A DNA stretch of 64,000 nt from an uncultured Prevotella sp. (GTDB lineage Bacteria > Bacteroidota > Bacteroidia > Bacteroidales > Bacteroidaceae). Each line of letters opens with the position of its first letter. Position 1 is the first letter of the stretch. This document shows, piece after piece, positions 1 to 8,028 of this stretch. The notes beneath the pieces are model-generated. The model was not told where the DNA came from. It made no database searches and saw only the letters and a program-made list of their open reading frames with translations. A program made the position numbers and the translations under genes. The DNA lies in NCBI GenBank assembly GCA_900550365.1, contig URRR01000003.1, positions 62,001 through 126,000 of the forward strand. Direction: 5' to 3'.

Positions 1-449
1 CCCGCGGACAGAGCTGGGCGATATACGGTTATACCATGGTTTACCGCTATACGCGTGACAAAGTGTTCCTTGACTTCGCGCAGAAAGTCACCGACATATA
101 TATAAAACGCATCAAGGAAACGAGTGATGACCTTATTCCGAAATGGGATTTCGACGACCCTGACCCGGCAGCTCCTAAGGATGCGAGCGCTGCCTGCGTA
201 GTTGCCGATGCCCTGCTTGAGTTAAGCGGATACGTCGGCGGAGACAAAGGGCAACAGTATAAGGACTTTGCCGTCAAGTCATTGGCGCAGCTCAGCACCG
301 ACAAATACCTCAGCGGAGAGCGCAACGTGGCGTTCCTGATGCACAGCACGGGGCACCATCCGGCCGGAAGCGAGATTGACGCGAGCATAATCTATGCCGA
401 TTATTACTATCTTGAGGCACTTCTAAGACTGAAAGACATGGAAAAGTAA
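1..449 (+). CDS. GH88 unsaturated uronyl hydrolase, C-terminal part (5' end outside window)
   Basis: The reading frame is open from base 3, so the gene starts upstream of the window; the ATG at 36 is internal. The first visible residues are RGQSWAIYGYTMVYRYT, the conserved active-site-proximal signature of the GH88 (alpha/alpha)6 barrel, followed by a helical segment ending in an HSTGHHPAGSEIDASIIYADYYYLEALLR stretch (split here: HSTGHHPAGSEID, then ASIIYADYYYLEALLR) typical of the GH88 C-terminus. GH88 enzymes hydrate the 4,5-unsaturated uronic acid left on oligosaccharides by polysaccharide lyases and so release it; in Bacteroidota they usually act in the periplasm or cytoplasm on pectin, rhamnogalacturonan or glycosaminoglycan fragments. 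A strong hairpin terminator follows the stop. The substrate cannot be told from this fragment. Confidence 0.85.
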   Translation, partial: RGQSWAIYGYTMVYRYTRDKVFLDFAQKVTDIYIKRIKETSDDLIPKWDFDDPDPAAPKDASAACVVADALLELSGYVGGDKGQQYKDFAVKSLAQLSTDKYLSGERNVAFLMHSTGHHPAGSEIDASIIYADYYYLEALLRLKDMEK

Positions 450-498
450 TAAGTCTTAAAGGACAAACAGTGTGCCTGTACATACTGTTTCAAACATT

Positions 499-537
499 AA
501 GTCCGGCCTTGATATCACATCATGGCCGGACTTTTAT
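499..537. terminator. Rho-independent terminator between convergent genes
   Basis: A perfect 10-bp stem (AAGTCCGGCC at 499-508, GGCCGGACTT at 524-533) with a 15-nt loop is followed by T-rich sequence on the plus strand and preceded by A-rich sequence, so it can serve both the GH88 gene from the left and the minus-strand GH43 gene from the right. Confidence 0.85.
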
Positions 538-592
538 TCATGAAGCAGTAATATGATTGTTACCCTTCTTTTACCTTACAACATATTTTTTA

Positions 593-2230
593 TCACTCTA
601 TCCTGAACCAATCAGCATCTATCCAGCCACGGTTGCCCGTTTTCTGCACAGTCTCTGATACAAAACCCATCTTCGCTCCAATCCATTTTCCCTGGCGGAT
701 TGTGAACAGCGGGCCTGCGTCTTTATATCTTTTACCGTCAAGGCTGTAAGCAAACTGGCACTTGCCGTCGGCAACCTTCATGCGCAGATATATGTCAATG
801 TAAATTGCCGGGGCATAAGGTATGGTGTCTTTTTCAGTCGGTTGCAGCGCGGTTACAGCCTGACAAGTCTCCGTTCCGCCGGTATCAGCACCCTTGCAAT
901 GCCTTATTTCCAGCTGGAAAGAGTCTCCCTTACGGTTCACAACGAGAGCCTGATAGTCCATGCCCATCATCACCACGCCTCCGTATTGTCCGTCTTCTTT
1001 CGACGCGAAACGTATTTTTGCAGTGGCAGTGAACTTCGGAGCGGGCAGTTTCTGAAGCAAAAGGTTCGGCGCTTCCCAAAGACTTTTAGCCTCATTGCCG
1101 AGATAATACGTATAAAGACGAATGCACCCGTCATTTGTCGGCATGCCTGACAACTGGTCATAGTTGGCGTGCCACTGCCACTGAAGTCCCAAATCAGGAG
1201 AGTTAAACTCGTCAGACTCCTGCGGATTGACGTTAACCTGCGACGAGGATTTAGGCTTACGGTAAGTCATGTAAGGCTCTCCACAATAGCCATCGGCCGG
1301 AACTTTGCCCATTACAGGCCAGTTATCCTTCCACGTTACGGGCTGAAGGAACACTACGCGGCCGTAAGCATACTTGTCATTGAAGTGCAGGAACCAGTCC
1401 TCTCCCTGCGCGGTATGCACCCATCCGCCCTGATGAGGGCCGTTTACACCGGTCAAGCCTTGTGCCATAACAACCTTCCACTCATACGGTCCGTACACGT
1501 TCTTGCTGCGCATGGCCAGTTGCCAGCCGTGCTGCACACCTCCGGCAGGGCACATTATCCAGTACCAGCCGTCACGTTTATACAGCTTCGGGCCTTCGGT
1601 TGTATGGTTCTGCTGACCTCCGTCGAACACGATGCGGGGCTTGCCTATGGCCTTCGTGCCGTCAGCCGACATCTCCCGCATGGTCAGCACACTGTTGAAT
1701 CCGGCACGGCTGCCGGCCCACGCGTTGACCATATAGCACCGCCCGTCATCATCCCAAAGCGGACAAGGGTCAATCATGCCCTTTCCTGCCACAACGCATA
1801 CGGGCTTGCTCCACTCTCCGCGCGGGTCATCAGTCTTAACCATCATGATGCCCTGATCAGGGTCTCCCCAGTAAATATAAAACATTCCGTCATGATGGCG
1901 TATGGCGGGAGCCCACACTCCTTTGCCGTGAGCAGGCTTGTCAAAGACGTCGCGCGGCGTCTGCTCCTGCAGGGCATGGCCTATGATTTCCCAGTTGACA
2001 AGGTCTTTTGAGTGAAGAACGGGCAATCCGGGTATGCAATTAAACGAACTGGCCGTCAGGTAATAGTCATCACCGACAGCACACACGTCCGGGTCGCTGT
2101 AGTCAGCGTAAAGCACGGGGTTAGTAAACGTTCCGTCGCCATTGTCAGGGTTCCAAACCTTCGACCGGTATTGCGCCGACAGGGCAACCGGAAGCAGCAA
2201 CATGGCCGCCAGCAAGAAATGTTTTCTCAT
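593..2230 (-). CDS. GH43 family glycosidase (beta-xylosidase/arabinofuranosidase type) with C-terminal beta-sandwich
   Basis: A 545-residue secreted protein with an N-terminal signal peptide ending near ALSAQ (residue 20). Residues ~35-320 form a GH43 five-bladed propeller: the three expected acidic catalytic residues are visible as D46 (YSDPDVC, base), D154 (MIDPCP, pKa modulator) and E212 (TTEGPKL, acid). Residues ~340-545 look like the concanavalin-type C-terminal domain found in GH43 subfamilies such as GH43_12, where it shapes the active site. Known activities in such proteins are beta-xylosidase and alpha-L-arabinofuranosidase; the exact one is not readable here. It is the last gene of a minus-strand operon and its start overlaps the end of the preceding hydrolase gene by 4 bp (ATGA), which suggests translational coupling. 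Confidence 0.85.
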   Translation of the reverse strand: MRKHFLLAAMLLLPVALSAQYRSKVWNPDNGDGTFTNPVLYADYSDPDVCAVGDDYYLTASSFNCIPGLPVLHSKDLVNWEIIGHALQEQTPRDVFDKPAHGKGVWAPAIRHHDGMFYIYWGDPDQGIMMVKTDDPRGEWSKPVCVVAGKGMIDPCPLWDDDGRCYMVNAWAGSRAGFNSVLTMREMSADGTKAIGKPRIVFDGGQQNHTTEGPKLYKRDGWYWIMCPAGGVQHGWQLAMRSKNVYGPYEWKVVMAQGLTGVNGPHQGGWVHTAQGEDWFLHFNDKYAYGRVVFLQPVTWKDNWPVMGKVPADGYCGEPYMTYRKPKSSSQVNVNPQESDEFNSPDLGLQWQWHANYDQLSGMPTNDGCIRLYTYYLGNEAKSLWEAPNLLLQKLPAPKFTATAKIRFASKEDGQYGGVVMMGMDYQALVVNRKGDSFQLEIRHCKGADTGGTETCQAVTALQPTEKDTIPYAPAIYIDIYLRMKVADGKCQFAYSLDGKRYKDAGPLFTIRQGKWIGAKMGFVSETVQKTGNRGWIDADWFRIE

Positions 2231-3591
2231 TTATTTATCCTCAATTTTATCGGTTGTACACATCCGCGGTAATCACAGTCGGCATCGGCCACGGCCGCAA
2301 GCCATATCGTACGTGAGCGTGCGGGGTTATCGTCGCCGGCCTCATAAGGCACAATGCGGAACGTAGTATCGTCAATCTTAATGACCGGTCCGCTGATAAT
2401 CTCGATACAAGGGCGTGCCGAGCCGTGGGCGTCAGACCGCCTCACGTGTGTCGAGTCAGTGTAAACGGCCTCGATGTTAAAGGTTACTCCGTCGTCAAGG
2501 GTTACCACGTCGGCAGCCATTCCGCCCTGCAGAGCCGCGTCATAGGGCACAGGCGAGCCGTTGTAAATAAAGCCTACATACTGCATTTTCTTACCTTTGC
2601 TCTCGGCATGGCGGGCCATTGTGAGCATGGCCATTTCCTTATCAAAGTACCAGAAGGCGTCATGGCGGTCGCCGGTATATTCATCATACGGCGCGGCCGG
2701 GCACGTCTGCGGCTCTACATACGTAGGCTGCCCCTTTCCGTCGCCATCATTCTGAAGCAGGTCAGTGCTGTATCGCGGCGCGAGCCACCCGTCCTTAGGG
2801 TCAAGGCGGCTCAAAGTGCCGTCAGGCATAAGGCGCTGCTGTAAGGCCTTACGTATGAAAAGGGCGATGTAAGCGGCTGTACGCGGACTGCAGTCAAAGT
2901 GTCCACGCCCCGTGTCACACAGGAAAGAGACGCAACTGCGGGGATACATCATGCGGAAAGCGAGGGCCGGAGTAACGCGGGCTTCCCACCACTCATACTC
3001 TCCCTCGACCATAAGACCGGGTATGCCGTCGATGTTACGCGTGCGCCCCCACTCAACGTTGGCGCGCCCGTAACCGCAAAGGTTGGTGCGCGGGGCGTCT
3101 CCGTGAAACGAGACGATGCACAATGTACGGTCAGGATTCCATGCGGCGAAGTTCCAGGGGAACGTGGCCTGCGTCGAGTGTCCGAACGGAATGACGGGCG
3201 CGGAGGCTATCTCGGCATGGCCGCTCGCCGCGGCAAGCCCTGTCATCATGTTCTCAAAAACGGCCTGACAGCCTGTTTCCGGTGCCCAGTTGTCTGAAAA
3301 AGCGGGAGCCACCCACACCAACGCCACGCCCATACGCGACAAGCTGTCACGGAACGAGGCCATGCGGAAGAGCGCTTCCTCCGTCATGTTCTGCTGAGCC
3401 AGCATAACCGCCTTGACCTGCCGGCACTCCTCGGGTATCCACATATGGGCCGTGGGGTGACGTCCGGTCTCATCAGAGACATAACCGCACAGCTCCACAG
3501 CCCACTGATACACGTCACTCCTCTCCACGCACAAGGCGCAAGAGGAGTGAACGAATAGTAACAATATTATTATGCCTTTTATTTTGCTCAT
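2227..3591 (-). CDS. Secreted alpha/beta-hydrolase, putative carbohydrate esterase
   Basis: A 454-residue protein with a hydrophobic leader (residues 1-22, possibly processed near SSC18 or CALC21). The segment ASAPVIPFGHSTQATFPWNF carries a G-H-S nucleophile-elbow motif (S139), with a following strand CIVSFHGD and a later GRGHFD motif that could supply the catalytic histidine; this is the pattern of an alpha/beta-hydrolase. The C-terminal ~150 residues are less alike any family I recognise. It overlaps both neighbours by 4 bp (ATGA), so it is tightly coupled to a GH43 glycosidase and a DNRLRE-domain protein; removal of an ester (acetyl, feruloyl or similar) from the same glycan is a reasonable inference. 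No characterised family was recognised. Confidence 0.65.
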   Translation of the reverse strand: MSKIKGIIILLLFVHSSCALCVERSDVYQWAVELCGYVSDETGRHPTAHMWIPEECRQVKAVMLAQQNMTEEALFRMASFRDSLSRMGVALVWVAPAFSDNWAPETGCQAVFENMMTGLAAASGHAEIASAPVIPFGHSTQATFPWNFAAWNPDRTLCIVSFHGDAPRTNLCGYGRANVEWGRTRNIDGIPGLMVEGEYEWWEARVTPALAFRMMYPRSCVSFLCDTGRGHFDCSPRTAAYIALFIRKALQQRLMPDGTLSRLDPKDGWLAPRYSTDLLQNDGDGKGQPTYVEPQTCPAAPYDEYTGDRHDAFWYFDKEMAMLTMARHAESKGKKMQYVGFIYNGSPVPYDAALQGGMAADVVTLDDGVTFNIEAVYTDSTHVRRSDAHGSARPCIEIISGPVIKIDDTTFRIVPYEAGDDNPARSRTIWLAAVADADCDYRGCVQPIKLRINK

Positions 3592-4403
3592 TTATTGATA
3601 ACCATCTTCTTGCCATTTACGATGTAAATACCGGGAGCTGTAACCTTGCTTACACGCACGCCGCTGATTGTATAAATCTTCTTCTCAGCGTCTGCGGCCT
3701 CTGTCTCAACGTTCTCAATGCCTGAAGAAATGGTGTATTCTACGATAAGTTTCGGCATAAGGTCATCCTTACTGAATACAGTTTCACCGTCTTTTAACGT
3801 AACGTCTTCAACGTCCTTAGAATAAACTTTGACATTATGGTTATTGTCATCTCCATTATGGGTCAGCAACAGATTGATATCCCCGCTTCCTTTAGATGCG
3901 ACGTATTCAGTAATATCAAATTCAGTTTTCCATGCATCAGCGGTCTTATAATCATCTCCCAAATCATCCGTAACAGCCTTATTGCTCTGTCCGTTAAGTT
4001 CTCCGGAAGCTATCGGATCGTTTTCACGTGCTGCCTTGACATTGTCTCCTTGTGTATTATATGTATCATTAGCCTCATCGATTGCATATTCAAAGGGATA
4101 AATTGTAAGCATTCTGTCGCCCTTTACACGCTCTGCATGCAATACAAGAGTAGCCTTAGCTATCTCTTCCTCCTTCTCAGGCAGATTGAACGACATCAAA
4201 CCGACGAAATCCGTGCCGTCACTTGCAGTCCAAATCTCAAGTACATTTTGAGTTCCATACTTATTACTTGCGGCTGAACTTCTTACGAAAGTGTCACCTA
4301 CAGGAGTATAAGTCTCAGTCTTTACTGTTGTTTCCTCATCTTGAGCAAAAACATTTACGCAGCCCAAAACGGCCAGCGCTACTAAAAGTAAATTCTTTTT
4401 CAT
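3588..4403 (-). CDS. Secreted DNRLRE-domain (CBM96-like) protein with a C-terminal sorting-type tail
   Basis: A 271-residue protein with a clear signal peptide (MKKNLLLVALAVLGCVNVFAQ). Residues ~30-225 match the DNRLRE-type beta-sandwich: it opens with the characteristic D-x-F-V-R-x-S...YGT pattern (GDTFVRSSAASNKYGTQNVL), then FVGLMSFNLP and an LVLHAE strand. Such domains are known in glycan-binding modules (CBM96) and as part of some polysaccharide lyases. The last ~45 residues (IYTISGVRVSKV...GIYIVNGKKMVINK) resemble the Por/T9SS-type C-terminal tail that is very common in Prevotella. It is the first gene of the operon leading to the alpha/beta-hydrolase and GH43, and probably binds the glycan they attack. 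No catalytic centre is visible. Base composition is lower in GC than its neighbours. Confidence 0.7.
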   Translation of the reverse strand: MKKNLLLVALAVLGCVNVFAQDEETTVKTETYTPVGDTFVRSSAASNKYGTQNVLEIWTASDGTDFVGLMSFNLPEKEEEIAKATLVLHAERVKGDRMLTIYPFEYAIDEANDTYNTQGDNVKAARENDPIASGELNGQSNKAVTDDLGDDYKTADAWKTEFDITEYVASKGSGDINLLLTHNGDDNNHNVKVYSKDVEDVTLKDGETVFSKDDLMPKLIVEYTISSGIENVETEAADAEKKIYTISGVRVSKVTAPGIYIVNGKKMVINK

Positions 4404-4559
4404 AAGCTTAATATTTTAAAGTTCAGGTTAATACATTAATAAATCTACTAATAATACGGATTTGCTGACGTGCATACGTAAACCGAAAAGGATTTTTTTG
4501 AAAATAAATTAAAGCCGTAAAGCTAACGGGCGCGCATACGGATGCCGACAGTGGGCCGT

Positions 4560-4646
4560 GCCATTGACGGCCTTTCGCCTTGCAATCGACGGTCTTTTGC
4601 AACGTAAAAGGCCGTCTTTCAGACGACAAAAGACGGCCTTTTGAAA
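4560..4646. repeat. 22-bp-phased dyad array A (4 units)
   Basis: Four units have their central motif starting at 4566, 4588, 4610 and 4632, i.e. exactly 22 bp apart. Units 3 and 4 are complementary to each other (AAAAGGCCGTCTTT at 4606-4619 and AAAGACGGCCTTTT at 4629-4642), giving a 14-bp perfect stem with a 9-nt loop. This copy lies between two divergent genes, so it cannot simply be a terminator for a preceding gene. Confidence 0.9.
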
Positions 4647-4812
4647 CCGTAAGCATAAGCATCCGTTTTACTGTCAATCATATCTGAAAACACCGGTAAC
4701 CGCAACAATCCGAAAGAATAACGACTGGAAATATTACAGTTTTCACGTGCTTGTTCTCCGGGCAGCGACCATTATAACAGACATTAAAACAAAAAAATCA
4801 GCCACAGAGCCA

Positions 4813-4841
4813 TTGGTTTATAACTTTTTTAGTAACTTTGC
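4813..4841 (+). promoter_or_regulatory. Bacteroidota-type promoter for GH2 gene
   Basis: TAACTTTGC at 4833-4841 is a perfect match to the TAnnTTTGY -7 box; a TTGG is present at 4813-4816, giving a slightly short 17-bp spacer. The start codon is ~90 bp downstream. Confidence 0.55.
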
Positions 4842-4931
4842 GAACAGGAGACCGCCTGCACCGGCATGCCGGAGCACATCTCCGCCACAACCTATGACGA
4901 ACTTTACACACCTTAAATTATTAGCGAAAAA

Positions 4932-7322
4932 ATGAAAGCAAAGCTGATTTTATTAATGCTTATGGCCGTTACGCTGTGCAACGCGCAGCAGAGGAAGGAA
5001 ACGACACTGGCCGACGGCTGGCTGTTCTCACGTGACCGGCTTACCTGGCAAGAGGTGAGCGTGCCTCATGACTGGGCCATAAACGGACCGTTTGACAAGA
5101 AGCACGACCTGCAGTACGTAGCAATAGAACAGGACGGAGAGACCGAGAAGACCGAGAAGTCGGGCCGCTCGGGTGCCCTGCCGTGGATAGGCGAAGGCCA
5201 CTACAAGACCACTGTTGACCTGCCTGAGGGCTTCGGCCACGTGGAGCTGCGCTTTGAGGGAGCGATGAGCGAGCCCATTGTGAAGGTGAACGGCAAGGAG
5301 GCCGGACGCTGGGCTTACGGATACAACGCCTTCCGCATAGACGCCACGCCCTACGTCAAGGCCGGACGTAACACTATCGAGGTAGACCTCAACAACGTTG
5401 AGGAGAGCAGCCGCTGGTATCCCGGCGGCGGAATTTACCGCCCCGTGAAGCTGATTGTAACGGGAAAAGCGAGAATTGACGACTGGGGCGGCTGGTTCCG
5501 CACTGAAAAGATAAGCCCTAAAGAGGCCACGGTAAACATGTCCGCCAAAGCCGACGGATATGACGGCACGGCCAATCTGAAGTTTGTCATGACGCTGACC
5601 GATGCCGACGGCAACACCGCAAGCCGCCAGGAAGTGCCCGTTGACGCTGCCACGGGCATGGCTGAGGCCACCGCAAAGGTTGCCAATCCGCATCTGTGGT
5701 CGCCCGAATCACCTTATTTATATATAATGACCACCGGTCTTTATGCTGACGGCAAGCTGATAGACGAGACCTGCCGGCGCGTCGGCATACGCACGGTTGA
5801 CGTGTCGGCAAAGCACGGTTTCCGCCTTAACGGCGTCAGCCGGAAGATAAAGGGCGTGTGCCTCCACCACGACTTAGGCCCCTTGGGAGCTGCCGAGAAC
5901 AAGGCTGCGTTCATCCGCCAGATACGCATGATGAAGGAAATGGGCTGCGACGCGATACGTACGTCGCACAACATGCCCTCAACAATGCAGATGGACGTGT
6001 GCGACTCGCTGGGCGTAATGGTCATGGCTGAGAGCTTTGACATGTGGATTTACCCCAAATGCAAGAACGGATATGCCCGCTTCTTCAAGGAATGGAGCGA
6101 CCGCGACATAACCAACCTCGTGCTCAACCACCGCAACCACCCATCTATTATAATGTGGAGCATCGGCAACGAGATACCCGAACAGTGGAGCGAGGAGGGC
6201 CGCGAGATAGCCCGCCACCTGCAGGACATCTGCCACAGGCTTGACCCTACGCGCCCGGTGACGCAGGGCGTAGACAAGCCTGACGACGCGCTGAAGTCAG
6301 GATTCCTGCAAGTAATGGACGTGCCGGGCCTGAACTACCGCCTGCACAAGTATGACAGCAGCTTCAAACAACTGCCCCAGGGCTTCCTCTTAGGCAGCGA
6401 GACGGCCTCGACCGTAAGCTCAAGAGGCGTGTATAAGTTCCCCGTAGTGGTGACGAACGACACCGTTTACAATGACGGACAGTGCAACGGCTACGACACC
6501 GAGTGTTGCCCGTGGAGCAATCTGCCTGATGACGACTGGGCGATGCAGGAAGACCGCAAGTGGACTATCGGCGAATTTGTATGGACGGGCTTTGATTATC
6601 TCGGCGAACCGTCGCCCTATAACGAGTACTGGCCTTCACGTTCGAGCTACTTCGGAATATGTGACCTGGCCGGACTGCCCAAAGACCGCTACTGGCTTTA
6701 CCGCAGCCACTGGCGCAAGGACGCGCCCACGCTGCATCTGCTGCCCCACTGGACGTGGCCGGGACGTGAGGGAGAGGTTACTCCGGTGTACTGCTACACG
6801 TCTTATCCGGAGGCTGAACTCTTCGTCAACGGCAAGAGCCAGGGACGCAGGAAGTTCAACAAGAAGTCGCGCTTAGACCGCTACCGCCTGCGCTGGAACG
6901 ACGTAACTTACCAGCCGGGAGAGATAACCGTAGTGGCTTATGACGCCAAGGGCAAACCGGCCGACACGCTGACGGTGAAGACCGCGGGCGAACCGGCACG
7001 GATAATACTTGAGGCTGACCGGCAGACAATATCCTCAAAGGGACACGACCTGTCATTCGTTACGGTAAGCCTGGCCGACAAGGACGGCAACCCCTGCCCC
7101 ACGGCTGACAACGAGATGACGTTCAGCGTGAGCGGTGCGGGCAAGTTCCGCGCCGTGTGCAACGGCGACGCTACATCGCTCGTAACGTTCAACTCACGCC
7201 AGATGCCGCTGTTCAGCGGTAAGCTAGTAGTGCTGGTTGAAGGCCTGCAGCCGGGCACGGCCGTGCTTACGGTAAGCAGCGAGGGCCTGCCTGACGCACA
7301 GCTGCCGATAGAAGTGAAATAA
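4932..7322 (+). CDS. GH2 family glycosidase (beta-galactosidase-like, DUF4982 type)
   Basis: A 796-residue secreted enzyme with a signal peptide ending near CNAQQ (residue 20). The order is sugar-binding beta-sandwich (~25-185, with WYPGGGIYRPV), immunoglobulin-like domain (~190-285), TIM barrel (~290-590), then a DUF4982-like domain and a C-terminal Ig-like domain. The catalytic pair expected for GH2 is visible: E414 in WSIGNEIPEQ (acid/base) and E490 in LLGSETAST (nucleophile). Architecture and length fit Bacteroidota enzymes annotated as beta-galactosidases, but GH2 also includes beta-glucuronidases, alpha-L-arabinopyranosidases and beta-galacturonidases, so specificity is open. It is transcribed alone: a promoter lies upstream and a hairpin terminator follows 65 bp after the stop. 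Confidence 0.85.
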   Translation: MKAKLILLMLMAVTLCNAQQRKETTLADGWLFSRDRLTWQEVSVPHDWAINGPFDKKHDLQYVAIEQDGETEKTEKSGRSGALPWIGEGHYKTTVDLPEGFGHVELRFEGAMSEPIVKVNGKEAGRWAYGYNAFRIDATPYVKAGRNTIEVDLNNVEESSRWYPGGGIYRPVKLIVTGKARIDDWGGWFRTEKISPKEATVNMSAKADGYDGTANLKFVMTLTDADGNTASRQEVPVDAATGMAEATAKVANPHLWSPESPYLYIMTTGLYADGKLIDETCRRVGIRTVDVSAKHGFRLNGVSRKIKGVCLHHDLGPLGAAENKAAFIRQIRMMKEMGCDAIRTSHNMPSTMQMDVCDSLGVMVMAESFDMWIYPKCKNGYARFFKEWSDRDITNLVLNHRNHPSIIMWSIGNEIPEQWSEEGREIARHLQDICHRLDPTRPVTQGVDKPDDALKSGFLQVMDVPGLNYRLHKYDSSFKQLPQGFLLGSETASTVSSRGVYKFPVVVTNDTVYNDGQCNGYDTECCPWSNLPDDDWAMQEDRKWTIGEFVWTGFDYLGEPSPYNEYWPSRSSYFGICDLAGLPKDRYWLYRSHWRKDAPTLHLLPHWTWPGREGEVTPVYCYTSYPEAELFVNGKSQGRRKFNKKSRLDRYRLRWNDVTYQPGEITVVAYDAKGKPADTLTVKTAGEPARIILEADRQTISSKGHDLSFVTVSLADKDGNPCPTADNEMTFSVSGAGKFRAVCNGDATSLVTFNSRQMPLFSGKLVVLVEGLQPGTAVLTVSSEGLPDAQLPIEVK

Positions 7323-7387
7323 AACCTTCAGCATAATATCATCATCTCAGCGACTGTTTGACTGAAGACATTCCGTGGCTGACAGCC

Positions 7388-7441
7388 TCCACCCTTTGCA
7401 GAATACGGTATAAAAGCCGCTGCAAGGGGTGGAATTTTATT
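7388..7441 (+). terminator. Hairpin terminator after GH2
   Basis: A 13-bp stem (TCCACCCTTTGCA at 7388-7400 with TGCAAGGGGTGGA at 7421-7433, one G-T pair) is followed by ATTTTATTT. Confidence 0.8.
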
Positions 7442-7659
7442 TAATACACGCTTACCTCCACGGCTACGGCAAGCTGACGGATACGCAAACGGCCGTTAGC
7501 GGCTTTCAGCTTCATTAACATTGCCGTCATAACCATTTAACATCTGCATTTAACACAAACTTGAACAGCAGCACTGGCAGACTTCTTTTAAAATTCCACA
7601 AACAGCACAGCTTGTTTCATTAAAAGATATTATTCGCAACGGGAAACGGCCGTCATGAG

Positions 7660-7746
7660 CCTGAAAGACGGTCAACTGCAGGACAAAAGACGGCCTCCGG
7701 CACGGCGAAAGACCGTCTTTTGCAACATAAAAGGCCGTCTTTCATA
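7660..7746. repeat. 22-bp-phased dyad array B (4 units)
   Basis: Unit cores start at 7667, 7689, 7711 and 7733, exactly 22 bp apart. The first two units have degenerate right halves; the third and fourth are well kept (GAAAGACCGTCTTTT and AAAAGGCCGTCTTTC). Confidence 0.9.
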
Positions 7747-8028
7747 CAACTGGAATTATCACGCAGAGACCAGACAGATATAAAAGCCTGACTGTCAGGC
7801 CATTACAGAATATCTAAAAATCCGCACACATGTCAGGAAAACGGCATTAAGCAGAGAGCAGAAGCATTTTAACAGAGGTTAATTAACAAACAGGCTGTCA
7901 TTATATTTAAAATTAGTTAATCGGAAGGCAACAACGTTAAAATGCACGGTTGAGACATGTTACAATAAACGGAAACATTCGTCGTTAAGATATAAACACG
8001 TTTTAGGAATATCAAATACTGACCTAAT

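Larger units (their letters stand above)
4404..4931. other. Divergent intergenic region (528 bp)
   Basis: This gap separates the minus-strand DNRLRE operon from the plus-strand GH2 gene. It holds a four-unit 22-bp-phased repeat array (4560-4646) and a plus-strand promoter (4813-4841). No coding sequence is supported. No clear minus-strand promoter for the operon was found. Confidence 0.7.
7323..8028. other. Intergenic region (706 bp)
   Basis: It contains the GH2 terminator (7388-7441) and repeat array B (7660-7746). The rest is AT-rich and shows no coding potential. No promoter with both boxes could be identified ahead of the following gene. Confidence 0.6.

Noticed and set aside
1169..2011. 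280-codon plus-strand frame antisense to GH43
   Set aside because: The GH43 frame has all catalytic residues and a signal peptide; the opposite frame has none.
4560..4646. CRISPR array interpretation of the 22-bp repeats
   Set aside because: Spacers are only ~7 bp, units are degenerate and dyad-symmetric, and no cas genes are present.
7323..8028. tRNA, riboswitch or small coding gene in the 706-bp gap
   Set aside because: No cloverleaf, known aptamer core or plausible frame was found; only a terminator and array B are supported.
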